Assembly (NCBI GenBank): GCA_907165065.1
Contig: OU015541.1
Location: forward strand, 1,488,001 to 1,552,000
Direction of reading: 5' to 3'
DNA: 64,000 bases
Origin: Caprimulgus europaeus
Lineage: Eukaryota; Chordata; Aves; Caprimulgiformes; Caprimulgidae
Both the position numbers and the translations under genes were made by a program. Below are positions 45,797 to 56,836 of the stretch, one piece after another (within the stretch, counting starts at the first letter, position 1; every line of letters starts with the position of its first letter). The notes below the pieces were generated by a model. It saw only the letters and a program-made list of their open reading frames with translations, was not told the origin of the DNA and ran no database searches.

Positions 45797-46175
45797 TGGA
45801 TGTTTGCCCCCTTCCTCCTTTTCCTGGCTGAGCTCAGCTCTGGCTCCCAGCCCACTTACCAATGGAAAGACGTGGTGACGAAGGAGAAGCTGACCTGCCA
45901 GCAGTGCCCGCCGGGGACCTTCGTGGCCCAGCACTGCAGCAGGGACAGCCGGACGCGGTGCGAGCCCTGCCCGGAGCTGCACTACACACAGTACTGGAAC
46001 TACCTGGAGAAGTGCCGGTACTGCAACGTCATCTGTGGGGAGAAGCAGGTGGAGGTCCAGGCGTGCAATTCCACCCACAACCGTGTCTGTCAGTGCCAGG
46101 AGGGTTACTACTCGGAGATGGAGTTCTGCATCAGGCACTCCGAGTGTCCCCCGGGCTCCGGCGTAGAGAAACTGG
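45797..46175 (+). CDS. TNFRSF6B: TNFRSF6B (DcR3) exon: signal peptide and first cysteine-rich domains
   Basis: Decoy receptor 3 is a secreted TNF-receptor-family protein; human DcR3 soaks up FasL, LIGHT and TL1A. The ATG at 45800 starts MFAPFLLFLAELSSGS, a clean signal peptide. Then come PTYQWKD (human PTYPWRD), CQQCPPGTFV, HYTQYWNYLEKCRYCNV and NRVCQCQEGYYSEMEFC. The WNYLE-CRYCNV block is nearly identical to human DcR3, while CNSTHNRVC resembles osteoprotegerin. It ends phase 1 at a gtaagt donor. With three exons (45800 start) the protein is 283 residues, with no membrane segment. Confidence 0.95.
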
Positions 46176-48258
46176 GTAAGTGCCCTGGCTGGGTGGCTGT
46201 GCCTGTAGTGTGTGTGACCAGAGAGGCTCTTGTCACCTCCCAAAATCTCTGCTGGAGCTAAAAATCAAAGAGAAATACAGAGGCTGATGGTTGCCCATAG
46301 CCTGACCTACTCCCTTTTTGCTCACCAGCGTAGTGCTGTCCTTGCTGGCCTGTGAAACTGCTCCTGGCTTCTTTTCCAAGGAGAGATTGATTTGGTTTTT
46401 CCCCAGTTTTGCTTTGAAAGCCTTTGAGATCCCCCAGCCCCACGGTGAACAGGTAACTGTTACCTGTTCACCCACCTCAACAGGCAGAGCTGGCCCGTGA
46501 TTCACCCATCCCCGGAGCAGCTCATCCCGCCGGGGCTCTCGGCAGGTGGAAAGGTCTGAGCAGCTCCTGCTCCTCCACCAGCTCCTCCTTGCAGGCAGGG
46601 AGCTGGAGATGCTAATTATCCGGGCTGAAAAGGGCTGCTAATGATGCAAGGGCAGGGCTGGCGAACGTGTGTAGCTCTGGGGCTGGGTTTTGTGGTTTTT
46701 ATTGAGCAATTTGAAGAGCTGTGTTCAAAACATGAAATAGATACAGGGACGTGTTTCCAAACCATCACATCAGCCTTGTGTCGATTCACGTCCTGGGGAC
46801 ATTCACGAGCCTGAGACTGGTGAGGTGTAAGTCACCAGAGGTTTTAAGGGGTTTATTTTTCTGTGGCTTCCCCAGCACAGATCTGCCTGGTCCCTTGGTT
46901 GTCCCCATTTCTCTGTGTCATTACTTTCCAAAAATACACGTTGCCTACAGGAGGGTTTCCCTCTCGCTCTCCCCTGAATCACAAGGACCAGGCTCTGTCT
47001 GGAAACCACAGCTGGGTGTCACAGAGCAGCATGGGCAGCATCAGCAAAACCAGCATTGTCTTGCTGGGTGCTTTGAAGTGTGGAGGTTCTTGAAGTCCTT
47101 CCATGTGTGGTGTGGAAGAGCTCCAGGCTCCCAGGCCAGATGAAATACCTGCTGTCCTCAGCTGATGTTTGTGGCTGAGGTTTGGGGTTTCATTTTTCTA
47201 TTGGATGTGACTGTTCCCAAATGCAGTGAAGCAGCACAAGGTGAACTGGGCCTCCAAGTAATGTGAGGAAACCCTTTGAAATGAAATATCAGGTTTGGCT
47301 GGAGGTTGCTGTAGGACTGAGGAGCTGGGGCATTTGAGGAGAAGCTAATTTTTTTTGTTATTATTATTTCATTTTTTTACAAGTGGCTTCTCATGTAGGG
47401 AATGATGACACCCCATCCTGGACAGCTGAACCCCACAGCAAGGACCGAGCACCCAGCGTGGGTGGGCAGAGCCCTGGCACTGTCAGTGCTCGTGTCTGGG
47501 TGGGGATGACATTGACCCCGTGACTGTGGGGCTGGGGGCAGACCTTTGGGGTTGGCCAAGTGCTTTGATCTGTGCTTGGGCTGGGTTTGGATTCCCCATT
47601 CACAAATACTGATGCAGGTGGTGGGGTCGTCAGCGGGGCTGGCTGGGACTTCTCCTGGAAAAGCCAAAGCCTAAAGCTGGTTGTGAGGAGGGGAAAACCT
47701 TGTTCTGAACCAGATACACGAACAGATGGAAAGGGGTGTGAAATTTGCTGCCATCAGGGCTGTTCTCTCCTCTACCAAGGCAGGTGCAGGACACCCTGGT
47801 GCAGTCTGGCCATCCCTGTGACACCGTGGTGGGTCTGGCCCAGAGCCTGGGTGGGAAAGGGCAGCGCTGCAGGGGGCAGAGGAGCTTTCACCTTCCCCTT
47901 GGCCAGGAGCCTCCTGTCTCTGCTGTGAATCAAAGGGCTGCTTTGGCACTTGGTCACCCACTGTCCCCACTGGTGTCTCCCACCAAGGAGGTGGCCCATT
48001 TCCCTAGCAGATGAGACCTCTCCTGTGTCTGGGGGCTGGGGACAATCTCTCAGCAGGTGCCGAACGCTTTGGCTCAGGCAATGACTGGGGAAAGTGTCGC
48101 TGTTTGCCCTGGAAAAGGAGACACTTCCCGGGGAGCTGCAGGCAGTGATCACTTCCAAAACATCACCTCCATGCTCAGATGGTGTCTGGCTCTGCTGGCA
48201 TTGTCCCCTGCCACCTTGTCCCCCCGGGCTGACCATCCCCTTTGCTCCCCATGCACAG

Positions 48259-48456
48259 GGACCCCCTTCGAGGACACGCGGTGCCGCCCCTGCCCCCGTG
48301 GCTTCTTCTCCTCCTCCAACTCCAGCACCAAGCCGTGCCAGCCACACCAGGAGTGTGAGCTGCAGGGGAAGGTGACCAACGTCCAGGGCAACCAGTACCA
48401 CGACACCCTCTGCACCTCCTGCAAACTGGGGAGAAGCAACAGCACGCAGGGACCAG
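48259..48456 (+). CDS. TNFRSF6B: TNFRSF6B exon: later cysteine-rich domains
   Basis: Encodes CRPCPRGFFSSSNSSTKPCQ, then PHQECELQGKV and YHDTLCTSCK. Human has CQPCPPGTFSASSSSSEQCQ and SHDTLCTSC. NSS and a later NST are possible N-glycosylation sites. Phase 1 at both ends. The acceptor is atgcacag and the donor gtgagc. Confidence 0.95.
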
Positions 48457-49419
48457 GTGAGCAGCGGCTCGGCGGGGGGATGCCGGGAACACGACGCTGC
48501 CAGGGTGAGAGTGAATTTTCTGATGACTTTTTCCTACATAGATGCAAAATGAGGTGAAATAGCTTATCATATTTTATCCATAATTAAGAATAATTACAGA
48601 TAAAATATAGCCCATCTGCCTTCCTCCCCCTCCAGGGCCGGTCCCGCAGGGCAAGGGCAGGGTGCAGGGCTTGAGCAACAGCGACTGCTCAGCGAGAACA
48701 AAGAGCTGGCAGTGAAATCCTGCCAGTTCTCACCAGGGACTGGGATAACTGGGGATGCTGGACATGAGGACAGCTTTGGCAGCTGTCTGGCTGTATCTGA
48801 GAGCTCACAGTGATAACCTGTGCCCAGCAGTCACGGAAGCAGACGTGGTGTGGAGGGTTGAGGCACCCAGCTCAGCTCCTGGCACGTTTCTGTGCTCTCT
48901 TTTCCCGGCTCTCAGCCTCTTTTCCAGGAAGCTTTTGTTGTGGCCGTGGCCTTGTCTCGTGCAGGTGGAATGGAGCAGAGTCCAAGGTTGATTGGAGCTG
49001 AGAGTAGGGTGGATTTTGACCTGCTAGGTGAAAAAGTAGAGACGTGGTGTCAACTGTGTCACTGTGATAGCCCAAACCGAGCCCCGGTGAGGCTGAAGGT
49101 GGGGCAGGATCACAGAGTAGCAGGTTACAAGGAGCCTCAGGGATCCCTGGTCCAGCCTTTCTTGGCAAAAGCACAGGGCAAGGGAGAGGGGAGAGCGATG
49201 GGCTGGCTCTGGGAGTGCTTTGTAACATGCACCCCAACAAGTCAGAGGGTGAGAAAGGGGTTGAAAATGATCTCAAGGGCCTGATGTCAGCTGAGGTGAG
49301 GCAGGCAGCGCTTTCAAACCACTGAGCATCCAGCCAAGACACACAGGAGACCAATTTCAGCGTTACCAGTCTGGGTGGCAGTGAACCTGCACCCTTGAAC
49401 TTCCAAAAATAATCAGCCA

Positions 49420-49566
49420 TAGAGCCACGGAACAGCCCAGGCTGGAAGGGACTTGGAAAGGTCATTTTTTTCCAACTTTTCATGGGAAGGGAGCCTGGAT
49501 GAGATTATCCAGCACCATGTCCTGAAAACCTCCAGCGATGGGGACTCCACCACACCCCTGGGAGGT
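49420..49566 (-). mobile_element. CR1 LINE fragment
   Basis: Degraded reverse-complement CR1: ccacggaacagcccaggctg, ggaagggacttggaaaggtc, then gatggggactccaccacacc. In the TNFRSF6B last intron. Confidence 0.75.
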
Positions 49567-49779
49567 TATATTAAAAAAAAATATTAAAAAATTAATCTTG
49601 ATGGAAGAAAGCAAGCTTGATACAAGAGCTTCACTAAAAGCTTGGTGATAGAACAAGGAGGTTGCTCCTCTCAGCACCGTGCACGAGGAGCTTTTGCCCT
49701 TCCACCCTCTGCTGGCACAGCCAACACAGGGCATCTCTCCTTACGGAGCCTGACTCACCCCAGGAGGGTGATGCTGCCG

Positions 49780-50060
49780 GAGAGAGGAGATGGAACCCTC
49801 GTCACCAGCGGGACACGGTCCCGGGAGGAGGGAGCGGCCAGGTGAGGGCGGCGTCAGCAGCACGTGCGCGGCCGCTCCTGAGGCAGCGGCGCCGGCGCCA
49901 GCCCGGCCCTCGGCTATTTATAGAGCAGGGGGCCGGGAGCCAGGGGGTATTTTTAACTCACGGGAAGGCGTGTGGGCACCTGCCCTCCTCCCGCTGCAGC
50001 TCCCAACACAAACCCCGAGGCCGCGGGACAGGCAGAGTCTGGGCGAGGGACCCGCCCTGC
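49780..50060. promoter_or_regulatory. CpG-rich island with palindromic TATA/MEF2-like site
   Basis: A dense CpG block inside the last TNFRSF6B intron. It has a CACGTG E-box at 49861-49866 and ctatttatag at 49914-49923. That site fits the MEF2 consensus and reads as a TATA box (ctataaatag) on the minus strand. On the plus strand a cccag acceptor at 49763 and a cag|gtgagg donor at 49841 bracket a possible exon containing an ATG at 49771. An internal promoter or enhancer is inferred, not shown. Confidence 0.4.
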
Positions 50061-50814
50061 TGTCAGCAGGGCAAGGATCCCGGTTTACAATGGCCCGGGA
50101 CTGGGCCAGGCTCTCCTTGACTGAGTCATCCTTTGGCCTCCATCTCTTGAAAATTCCTTCTGGTTTCGTTCCTCGCCCTGGACACGCTCCAGCAGCGCCT
50201 GAACCAGCTGGGACCGGGTCTGTCCGAAAGCCCCAACCTGGGCTGTGCCCGTCCCGGGGTGTAAAAAACCTGCATGGGAAGAGAAACCTCCAGGGAAAAC
50301 AACCTGTGAACCCTCCCAGGGATGGCTTGGGTTTTTTCTGGACTTTCCCTGTTCCCTCTCTCCCTGGCAGAGAGGAGCATGGAAAAGGTGTATTTACTTT
50401 TTTCAAAATTACAGGAACTTTTACACCTTGTTTTTTTAACTGCCCTGGAGAGGATGGGCTGCAGGTGGGAATCCAGCCCGTGGTGAGGTCTGGACCTGGC
50501 CTTGCAGGGCAGTTTGCTGGCAGAGATGGGCCTTGGCCAGTTCATGGTGCCATATCTGGTGCTTTTCTCCTCCTTCTTCTTTCCAGCTTCATTTTTTCCA
50601 CTTGCAGAACGCTCATCCTGCCCTGCTTGTTCTACCTCACCTGTGGGCAGCACGAGCTGCCTGCCCTTCCTCTTCCTCCCTGGCTTAGGTGAGGGATGAG
50701 CTGCTGCTTCCCTCAGGCTGGGGTGGTGCTCTGCCTGGACAGAGCTGGGCGGGTGGTCCCCAGCTCATGTTCATGGTTCTACGTGGCCACATGAGCTGAA
50801 ACACCCTCCTGCAT

Positions 50815-50957
50815 CATAGAATCATGGAATGGGTTGGGTTGGAAGGGACCTTAAAGCTCATCCAGTCCCAACCCCCCTGCCAGCAGCAGGGACACCTTCC
50901 ACTAGACCAGGTTGCTCAAAGCCTCATCCAACCTGGCCTTGGACACTTCCAGATGGG
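50815..50957 (-). mobile_element. CR1 LINE 3' fragment
   Basis: Reverse-complement CR1 3' end: catagaatcatggaatgggt, ggaagggaccttaaagctca, aagcctcatccaacctggcc. Confidence 0.9.
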
Positions 50958-51053
50958 TTGTGAGGCAGGTCTCCTGGCTGGGGTCACTGGGCTGGGACCC
51001 CTGGTCCAAGCTGTGACTGGAGAGCAGTGCCCAGGTGAGGACAATGCCATAAA

Positions 51054-51215
51054 ATCATAGAATCATGGAATAGTTTGGGTTGGAAAGGGATCTTTAAAGT
51101 CCCTTCCATCTAATTCCAACCCCCTGCAGTGACAGGGACATCTTCAACCAGACCAGGTTGCTCAGAGCCCCGTCCAACCTGACCTTGAATGTTTCCAGGG
51201 ATGGAGCTTCTGCGC
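51054..51215 (-). mobile_element. CR1 LINE 3' fragment
   Basis: A second reverse-complement CR1 3' end, about 100 bp downstream of the previous one: atagaatcatggaatagttt, accaggttgctcagagcccc. It ends about 100 bp before the last TNFRSF6B exon. Confidence 0.9.
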
Positions 51216-51312
51216 AGATGTCCCAGAGAGAGGCTTGGTTGGGCTGTGACCTGCTCTCCTGGTGTCCTGCAATCACCTTCCTTTTAACTTCCAGGTGATT
51301 TTCTCCCACCAG

Positions 51313-51590
51313 GGGCAGGAGATGATGACTGTGAGCAAGCCATGATAGACTTTGTGGCGTACCAGAACATCCCCATCAGAAAGCTGAAGCGTCTGCAGCA
51401 AATCCTGGAGCGTTCGCCGAGGAAGCAGGCGCTGGGGACCAGGGCAGCCATCCAGGAGAAGTTCAGGGCTTTCCTCACCCACCTCAAAGAGGGACACTAC
51501 GAGGTCACCAAGGAGCTGCTGGACGCGCTGCGAGCTGCCAAGCTGCACTCCATCGAGGAGAAGGTCCGCGAGCGTTTCCTGCTGTACTGA
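51313..51590 (+). CDS. TNFRSF6B: TNFRSF6B last exon: C-terminal helical domain
   Basis: Encodes ACT-like variable start GDDDCEQAMIDFVAYQNIPI, then RKLKRLQQILE and LLDALRAAKLHSIEEKVRER, ending FLLY and a stop. Human DcR3 has CERAVIDFVAFQDISIKRLQ and LLQALRVARMPGLERSVRER. This is the death-domain-like C-terminal segment shared with osteoprotegerin; in human DcR3 it is basic and binds heparan sulfate. The acceptor is cccaccag. There is no membrane segment after it. Confidence 0.95.
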
Positions 51591-51700
51591 GAACACAAAC
51601 TGAATTTTTTTGGGGTGGTTTTGGTTTGTTTGGGGTTTTTTTGGTTTTTTTTTCTTCTGTGGCATCATTAATTTATTAAAACTTGAAACGCAGGGTAGGG
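51591..51700 (+). other. TNFRSF6B: TNFRSF6B 3' UTR with ATTAAA poly(A) signal
   Basis: A short GT-rich 3' UTR with the common variant signal ATTAAA at 51675-51680, followed by a G/T-rich stretch. The end point is inferred; a longer UTR is possible. Confidence 0.55.
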
Positions 51701-53521
51701 ATGGGGGATGGGTCAGAGCTGAAGTGGGCTGTGGTGGCTGCAGAGGGTCCTGCTCTGCGTGTGGGTACGTCGCTGCCTCCAGCATGGAGCTCCCGTGAGC
51801 TCTCTGGGTGCCAGACACTGATTTTTCCAGCACTCAGCAAAGGTCAATATTTTTTATCAGAAGAGAAACGTGTGTCCAGGGGCATTTCTTTCCGGGGAAG
51901 CCAGCTCCCCCTTCTCAGACAACTCTCTGGCTTTGGTGTTAACTCTGTGGTGTGGTTTGGGTTTTGGTTTCTGGTTATTTCCCAGCTGTTCCCGCAGAGG
52001 ATTCGCTCGCGTGCGTTTGTGATGCTTTGTGTTGAGGATGGAGTTTGCTGCTCTTGGCTGGAGGATGTCCCTGAAGCCCCTGGGACAGCCGGCTTGGGGT
52101 TTATTTCTAAACTACCTGTTTTTATACCATGTGAGACAGATGTTTTCTAAAGAAAGAAACCAAAGAATATATTTTATTACATGATTTTCTGTCACCGGAG
52201 TCTTTTCCTAGTCTCATTTGGAGGAGGAAGGTGGTGTTGCCAGTCCCAGACCATCTTCTCCTGACTCTGCTTGCCCTTGCCCACGCTTCCCCCCCTGGTC
52301 CCACAACATCAGCTGTCCACACAGCACAGCAGCCCCTGGAAACCAGCCTGTGTGAGCCATGGTGAGGCTGAACGCCAGCGGGGTGCAGCCTGTCTGTGCT
52401 GGGACTTGCTGCCGGTGCTTCATGCTCACACCTCTGGGGTCAACCCAACCGTGTCACCCTGAGCCCCAGGGCTGTCCCCAGACGCTGCAGTGAGCAGAGG
52501 TGCTTAGTCAGCCAAGAGCTGTGCTTGGGCTGACTGTAGGAGTGCTGGTTTTGGGGTTTTTTTATTCCTTGCAGATGTTACTTGAGGAAGTCAACAAGGG
52601 TGACCCTCTGGGGCATTTTCCAGCCTCTAGCAGTGATGACACAGAGCCTACAGCTTCTGCCTCCAATGAGTCTGGGGTTTTTTATAGCTCTTTTTTTTTT
52701 AGCTGACCAGTTGGCAGGAACAGTTTGTGATTCAAAAGAGGAAAAACTGTCTGGAGCTGTTACAAGCTCTCCAAAGCACGTGCTGCTTCCCCACACTTCC
52801 CCCATGTGAGGAAATCTGACATAACCCAGCACAAGAGGGGATTTTAACCTCCCCTTGCTGCCCACAGCCACATCCTGGGCAACTCCTGCTGCAAGGACAA
52901 GTTGTTGATCCGTGGTGGGCTGGATGAACGTGGCTGATCCTGGGGCAGCAGTTGCCTTTTCGCTGCTTCCACCTTCTCTGGAGTCCCTGGGTGTCTGCTC
53001 ACATCTGCAGATTTGTAGCCAGGGATCCCAGGCTTGCAACCAGCTCACTCCAGTTTTGGGCTCTGGGGATGAAGCAGTTCAGTGACCCCAACACTGGGTC
53101 AGTTCAGTCAGGGACAAAGAGAAGCCAAGAGTTGAAGCACAGCAGAGGGAACCCCTCGCTCGCACCTCTGCCTTGAGCCAGGACTGATCCTGGCAATCCC
53201 TGACCTCAAAATCCTGCACAAAACTCCCATTTCCAAGGTTCTGTTATCACCACATCTGATCCCTGCTCTCCTGAGTGGCTTTGTTCCATCAGGCTGCAGT
53301 TCAGTCCCCACACCTACCTTCTTCCGAGCCCCTTGGCAGCAGCAAAGTGCCGATGGTGAGGTCTGAGAGCAGCCAGGGCAGGAGATGAGGAGGGTTTCCA
53401 TGGCAATACAGTGAGAAGCGAAGCAGGGCTGCAGTGTGATGCTTGTCCCCGAGGCAGAGGGCAGGGCAGGACACCCGGCACTGGCGGGTCCCAGGCTGGA
53501 GCAGCCGGAGCCTGGGGTGTT
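51701..53521. other. Intergenic, nothing recognised
   Basis: Unique-looking moderately GC-rich sequence after TNFRSF6B. I found no gene, RNA or repeat that I can support. Confidence 0.4.
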
Positions 53522-53615
53522 GGCTGCGGCTCCTCGAGGGGTTCCCGTCCTGCTGCGGCTCCTCGAGGGGTTCCCGTCCTGCTGCGGCTCCTCGGGGGGT
53601 TCCCGTCCTGCTGCG
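53522..53615. repeat. Second 29-bp minisatellite, 3.2 copies
   Basis: Three copies of a 29-bp unit (ctgcggctcctcgaggggtt plus cccgtcc and a 2-base start) at 53522, 53551 and 53580, then a partial copy. One G replaces A in copy 3. The unit is unrelated in sequence to the array at 43952. Confidence 0.92.
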
Positions 53616-55800
53616 CTGCCATCAGTCCTGAGCCAGCCCCATGTCCTGGGTCTAAAGGAGAACAGGAATGGAAGGTTGTTAGTGTGGGAACTGCCACCTG
53701 CTCTTGGTCCACATCACCTTGGCTCTTGGAATGTGTACTTACTGTGAGAGCTGGTGGGGGGAAAGAGGGAAATGAGAATATCGTTGGGAAGAAGCTGAGG
53801 ATCGTTATCCTGGGTGCTGGGTTAGGTGGGTGATTGTCCCAAAGAGGTGCCTTTTCCATGTCTTTTTTGTGTAAGACCTCAGTCCTGAGATGGAAGTGCC
53901 CATGGGACACTGTGGCCGAGCTCAGGGACTTGGGACACCTTGCGTTGTCCTTGGAGCTCGTTGTCCTTCTCACAAGGTGTTGAGCTGGAGGCCTCCATCA
54001 GCCGTGCAAGGAACCAGGCGGCAGCCAGCTCCTGTCCCCAGCTCCTGGCTGAGCTGTGGCTGCTCCTGGTGGCTGTGACGTGGCTGGGGGCTCCGTGGGC
54101 ATCCAGATCTGACCAGGCACTGGCAGTGGTTAAAGGGAGAGCGGCTGTGGTTGCGCTGGGCTCACTCCTGTGCTCGTCTCCCCACATCAAGACGCTGAGC
54201 GATGCTGGAGCCCAGTGTCTGGTGAGCACAGACTGGGCAGTGATGTCCTGTGCTCCCAGCTGGGCTGGAGCAGAGCCCAGGGAACATCTTTCCTGCTGAA
54301 AGCCAGTGCAGAGGAGAGATGGTTGGGGATTTTTCTTTGTTTTGTTCTGGGGGGGTTTTATTTGACATGGTGAGTGCTCAGTCCCATCTGGACATCACTC
54401 TGCACAGATCCTTTGTCCCCTCAGATGGAGCAAATGCAGCAGATGCTTTTGGAGGCTCCCTCCCACCCAGAGGTTTGTGAGAGTTCATGTCCCACCGCTG
54501 TGACTCCGAGGGGTCACACTTCACCAGGTGTAGGTGGTGCAGGAAGCCACCCACCTCCTTCCTGTCCTCCTCTCCTGAGAAGTATTTCGATGAGCCCCTG
54601 TCACCCTCCCAGCACTGAGTGTGGGTCGACCATGTCTGACCCCCCCAGGAAGGGAGATGATGGGTGTCTGTCACCCCCATGCCCTGCCTGAGCACAGTGG
54701 GGCTGTGGACCTCAGCTCACAGGAGATGGAGAGGACAATTGGATAACTGGGGATGGCCCAGCCTGTGTCAGATGAGCTCTGTACTTCCTCAGCCCTCGAC
54801 CAGTACAACCAGGATGGAGGGTCTGGGGAAGGCAGGTGATGCCATTTGCCTCCCGAGATCGGTGCCACCAGCGTGACTCACTCTTCAAGGACATCTCACG
54901 AGCACCCACATGTTGGTCTTGCTCTGCAGAGGTGGTTTTGCCCTGGCAGTGGCTCGGTGCGTGGCCGGGTGTCACAGCCCAGCGCAGGTGAGTTGCAGCA
55001 TCCCCTCGGGCGCTTTCCCGGCCGGTGACGTTTCGGCAGCGGCGCCGTTCGCAGGCGGTTTTGTGGCAGTGCTGGAGCTCTCCCCGGGTCTCCTGCTGCC
55101 TTGGTCCGTGCTCTCCCCCTGCCCCAGGTCCCCTCACGCTGAGTTAGTTGGAATTTCTGCCCAGCAAAGTTTCTCCTCGCATGGGTTGGCAGATGGTGTG
55201 ACAGCAGGGGATCTTGCTGGTCAATATTGACCTTTCTGACAGTGTCCCCACACCCCAGCACCGGTCCTGCTCGGCTTCCAGGAAATGGGCTGTGCTGGAA
55301 AAGCCGGCGTGAGCATCGCGTGGGGCTGACCCCAGCTCCACTCCCACCACCTCGTGTTGACACCAAGGCAGGCGGTCACAGACCAACCTCAGATTAGTCA
55401 TCAGCTTAATTAGTTGAAAAGGTGAAATAACTTAAAAGGATAAAAGCCCCTTTCGGTTTTCACTGGAGTTTCCAAAGCCTGGAGAGAGAAGAGGAAGAGT
55501 CGGTAGTGTGAGCTTCTTCCTGATAATTTAAATGACTTTTCCTTATGAGCTGTGACCAGGGACAAGTCCTTGGTAACACTGAAATGTGGCTGTAGCTCCC
55601 TGCCTGGGGTGACTCAGATATTTAGAACACAGAAGATAATTTCCCCAGCATTACATAAAAAGCCCAACCCCACACTGTTCTCTGAACCACGATTCTCTCT
55701 CTCCCTGTCCCGTTAACTACCAAAAAACCACAAAACCACGAGTTTATTTTAAACTGGTTCCATCCATACCACGGGCTGACTCGGGTGCCCCTCGCTGCAG
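53616..55800. other. Intergenic, CpG-rich patches
   Basis: No recognised gene. A CpG-rich patch lies at about 54950-55090. TGACTCA motifs occur at 54874 and 55610. Confidence 0.4.
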
Positions 55801-55962
55801 GTGTGGCAATGACTCAGGGTGGCAGCGGCCCCTCAAACCCCGGCGCTGCCGCTGGCAGGAGCCGACCCGCTGGTGGCGGGAGCGGTTCGGACACGTTGTG
55901 CTTTACCGGGGGAGAACAGGGGCTGCGCGGGCCCGGCGCTGCGGGGCTTGGCACGGGGGGAG
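55801..55962 (+). other. Candidate exon in a CpG-rich block
   Basis: A 162-bp CpG-rich segment lies between a good acceptor (cccctcgctgcag) and a consensus donor (GAG|gtgagt). Two of the three frames are open throughout. One contains an ATG at 55809 followed by a glycine- and alanine-rich stretch. I recognise no homology. It could be a 5' UTR or noncoding exon, or a chance arrangement in a CpG island. Confidence 0.25.
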
Positions 55963-56704
55963 GTGAGTGATTCACGTGTGCTGAAGGAGTCAGAGGGAGT
56001 TTTTTCTGCTGAGGTCACACACAGCTGGCTCACGCTCTGACGCTGCAAGCGCTGAGCGCTGGAGGAAACCCAAAGGGGATTTTTCAAGGTGTGCAGAGGG
56101 GACACGACCGGTGCAGGCTCGAAATCTCGCTTGTTGAAACAGACTCCAGCCACTCTTGGCTCTCAAGCTAGTATTGAGACAGGTCAATTCACTCTTCTGC
56201 CTGTAGATCTTCCTTTTGCTAGAGGCTGGTGGTGGGCTGAGCCCTCCAGACACTGTGGGAGAGGTCCTGGAGAGCACTAACACACGCTGAACTTGTTTGA
56301 ATTCGCCCATCATTATTCCAAAGAGGTGCCAATTTTATCTTCTTTTGAAAGATGCATCTTTTTTTCTTTGAATTGTAGATTTTTTCTCTCAGTTGGAATC
56401 CCCTGTGTTGCATGCCCTGCTGAGGCTCATCCCTCGCTGCTCTGACTCATCCCTCGCTGCTGCACGTGTTGTTTCTGCAGTGATTAACGATGGGATCGAG
56501 CTCCTCGAGTACCAATGCTGCAGGTGGAGAGTGTTGGCCATGCTGGGGAAGCAAGAGGTGAGACTGAGGAAGTCATCTGTGTCCGAGAGCAGGAGCAGAG
56601 AGAGAGCTGAAGGGTGCAGGGTGACCCAACCTGTGCTCATTTTGGGGGTATCTATGTGAACTGGGGTGCCAGAAAATGTGACCTGAGAGAGGATCCCTGA
56701 CTTA
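55963..56704. other. Intergenic, nothing recognised
   Basis: Contains a short direct repeat, ctcatccctcgctgctctga-like, at 56427-56464 (two copies, the second diverging at its end). Otherwise unremarkable. Confidence 0.4.
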
Positions 56705-56836
56705 GAACAAGAGGAAATGGCCCCAAGTTGTGCCAGGGGAGATTTAGATTGGATATTGGGAAAAACCTTCACCAAAAGGGCAGTCAAGCACTGGAACAGG
56801 CTGCCCAGGGAAGTGATGGAGTCGCGTGTTCCAAAA
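56705..56836 (+). mobile_element. CR1 LINE internal fragment
   Basis: Sense CR1 3'-UTR text: ggatattgggaaaaaccttc, ggcagtcaagcactggaaca, ggctgcccagggaagtgatg. It lacks the CR1 3' terminus. Confidence 0.8.

Noticed and set aside
49105-49180. Possible extra CR1 remnant (gatcacagagtagcaggtta, cctcagggatccctggtcca)
   Set aside because: Too short and diverged to call by eye.
49790-50692. 300-codon plus-strand open frame in the TNFRSF6B last intron
   Set aside because: GC-rich sequence with few stops. Arg, Pro and Ala-rich at first and then incoherent. Kept only as the CpG island observation.
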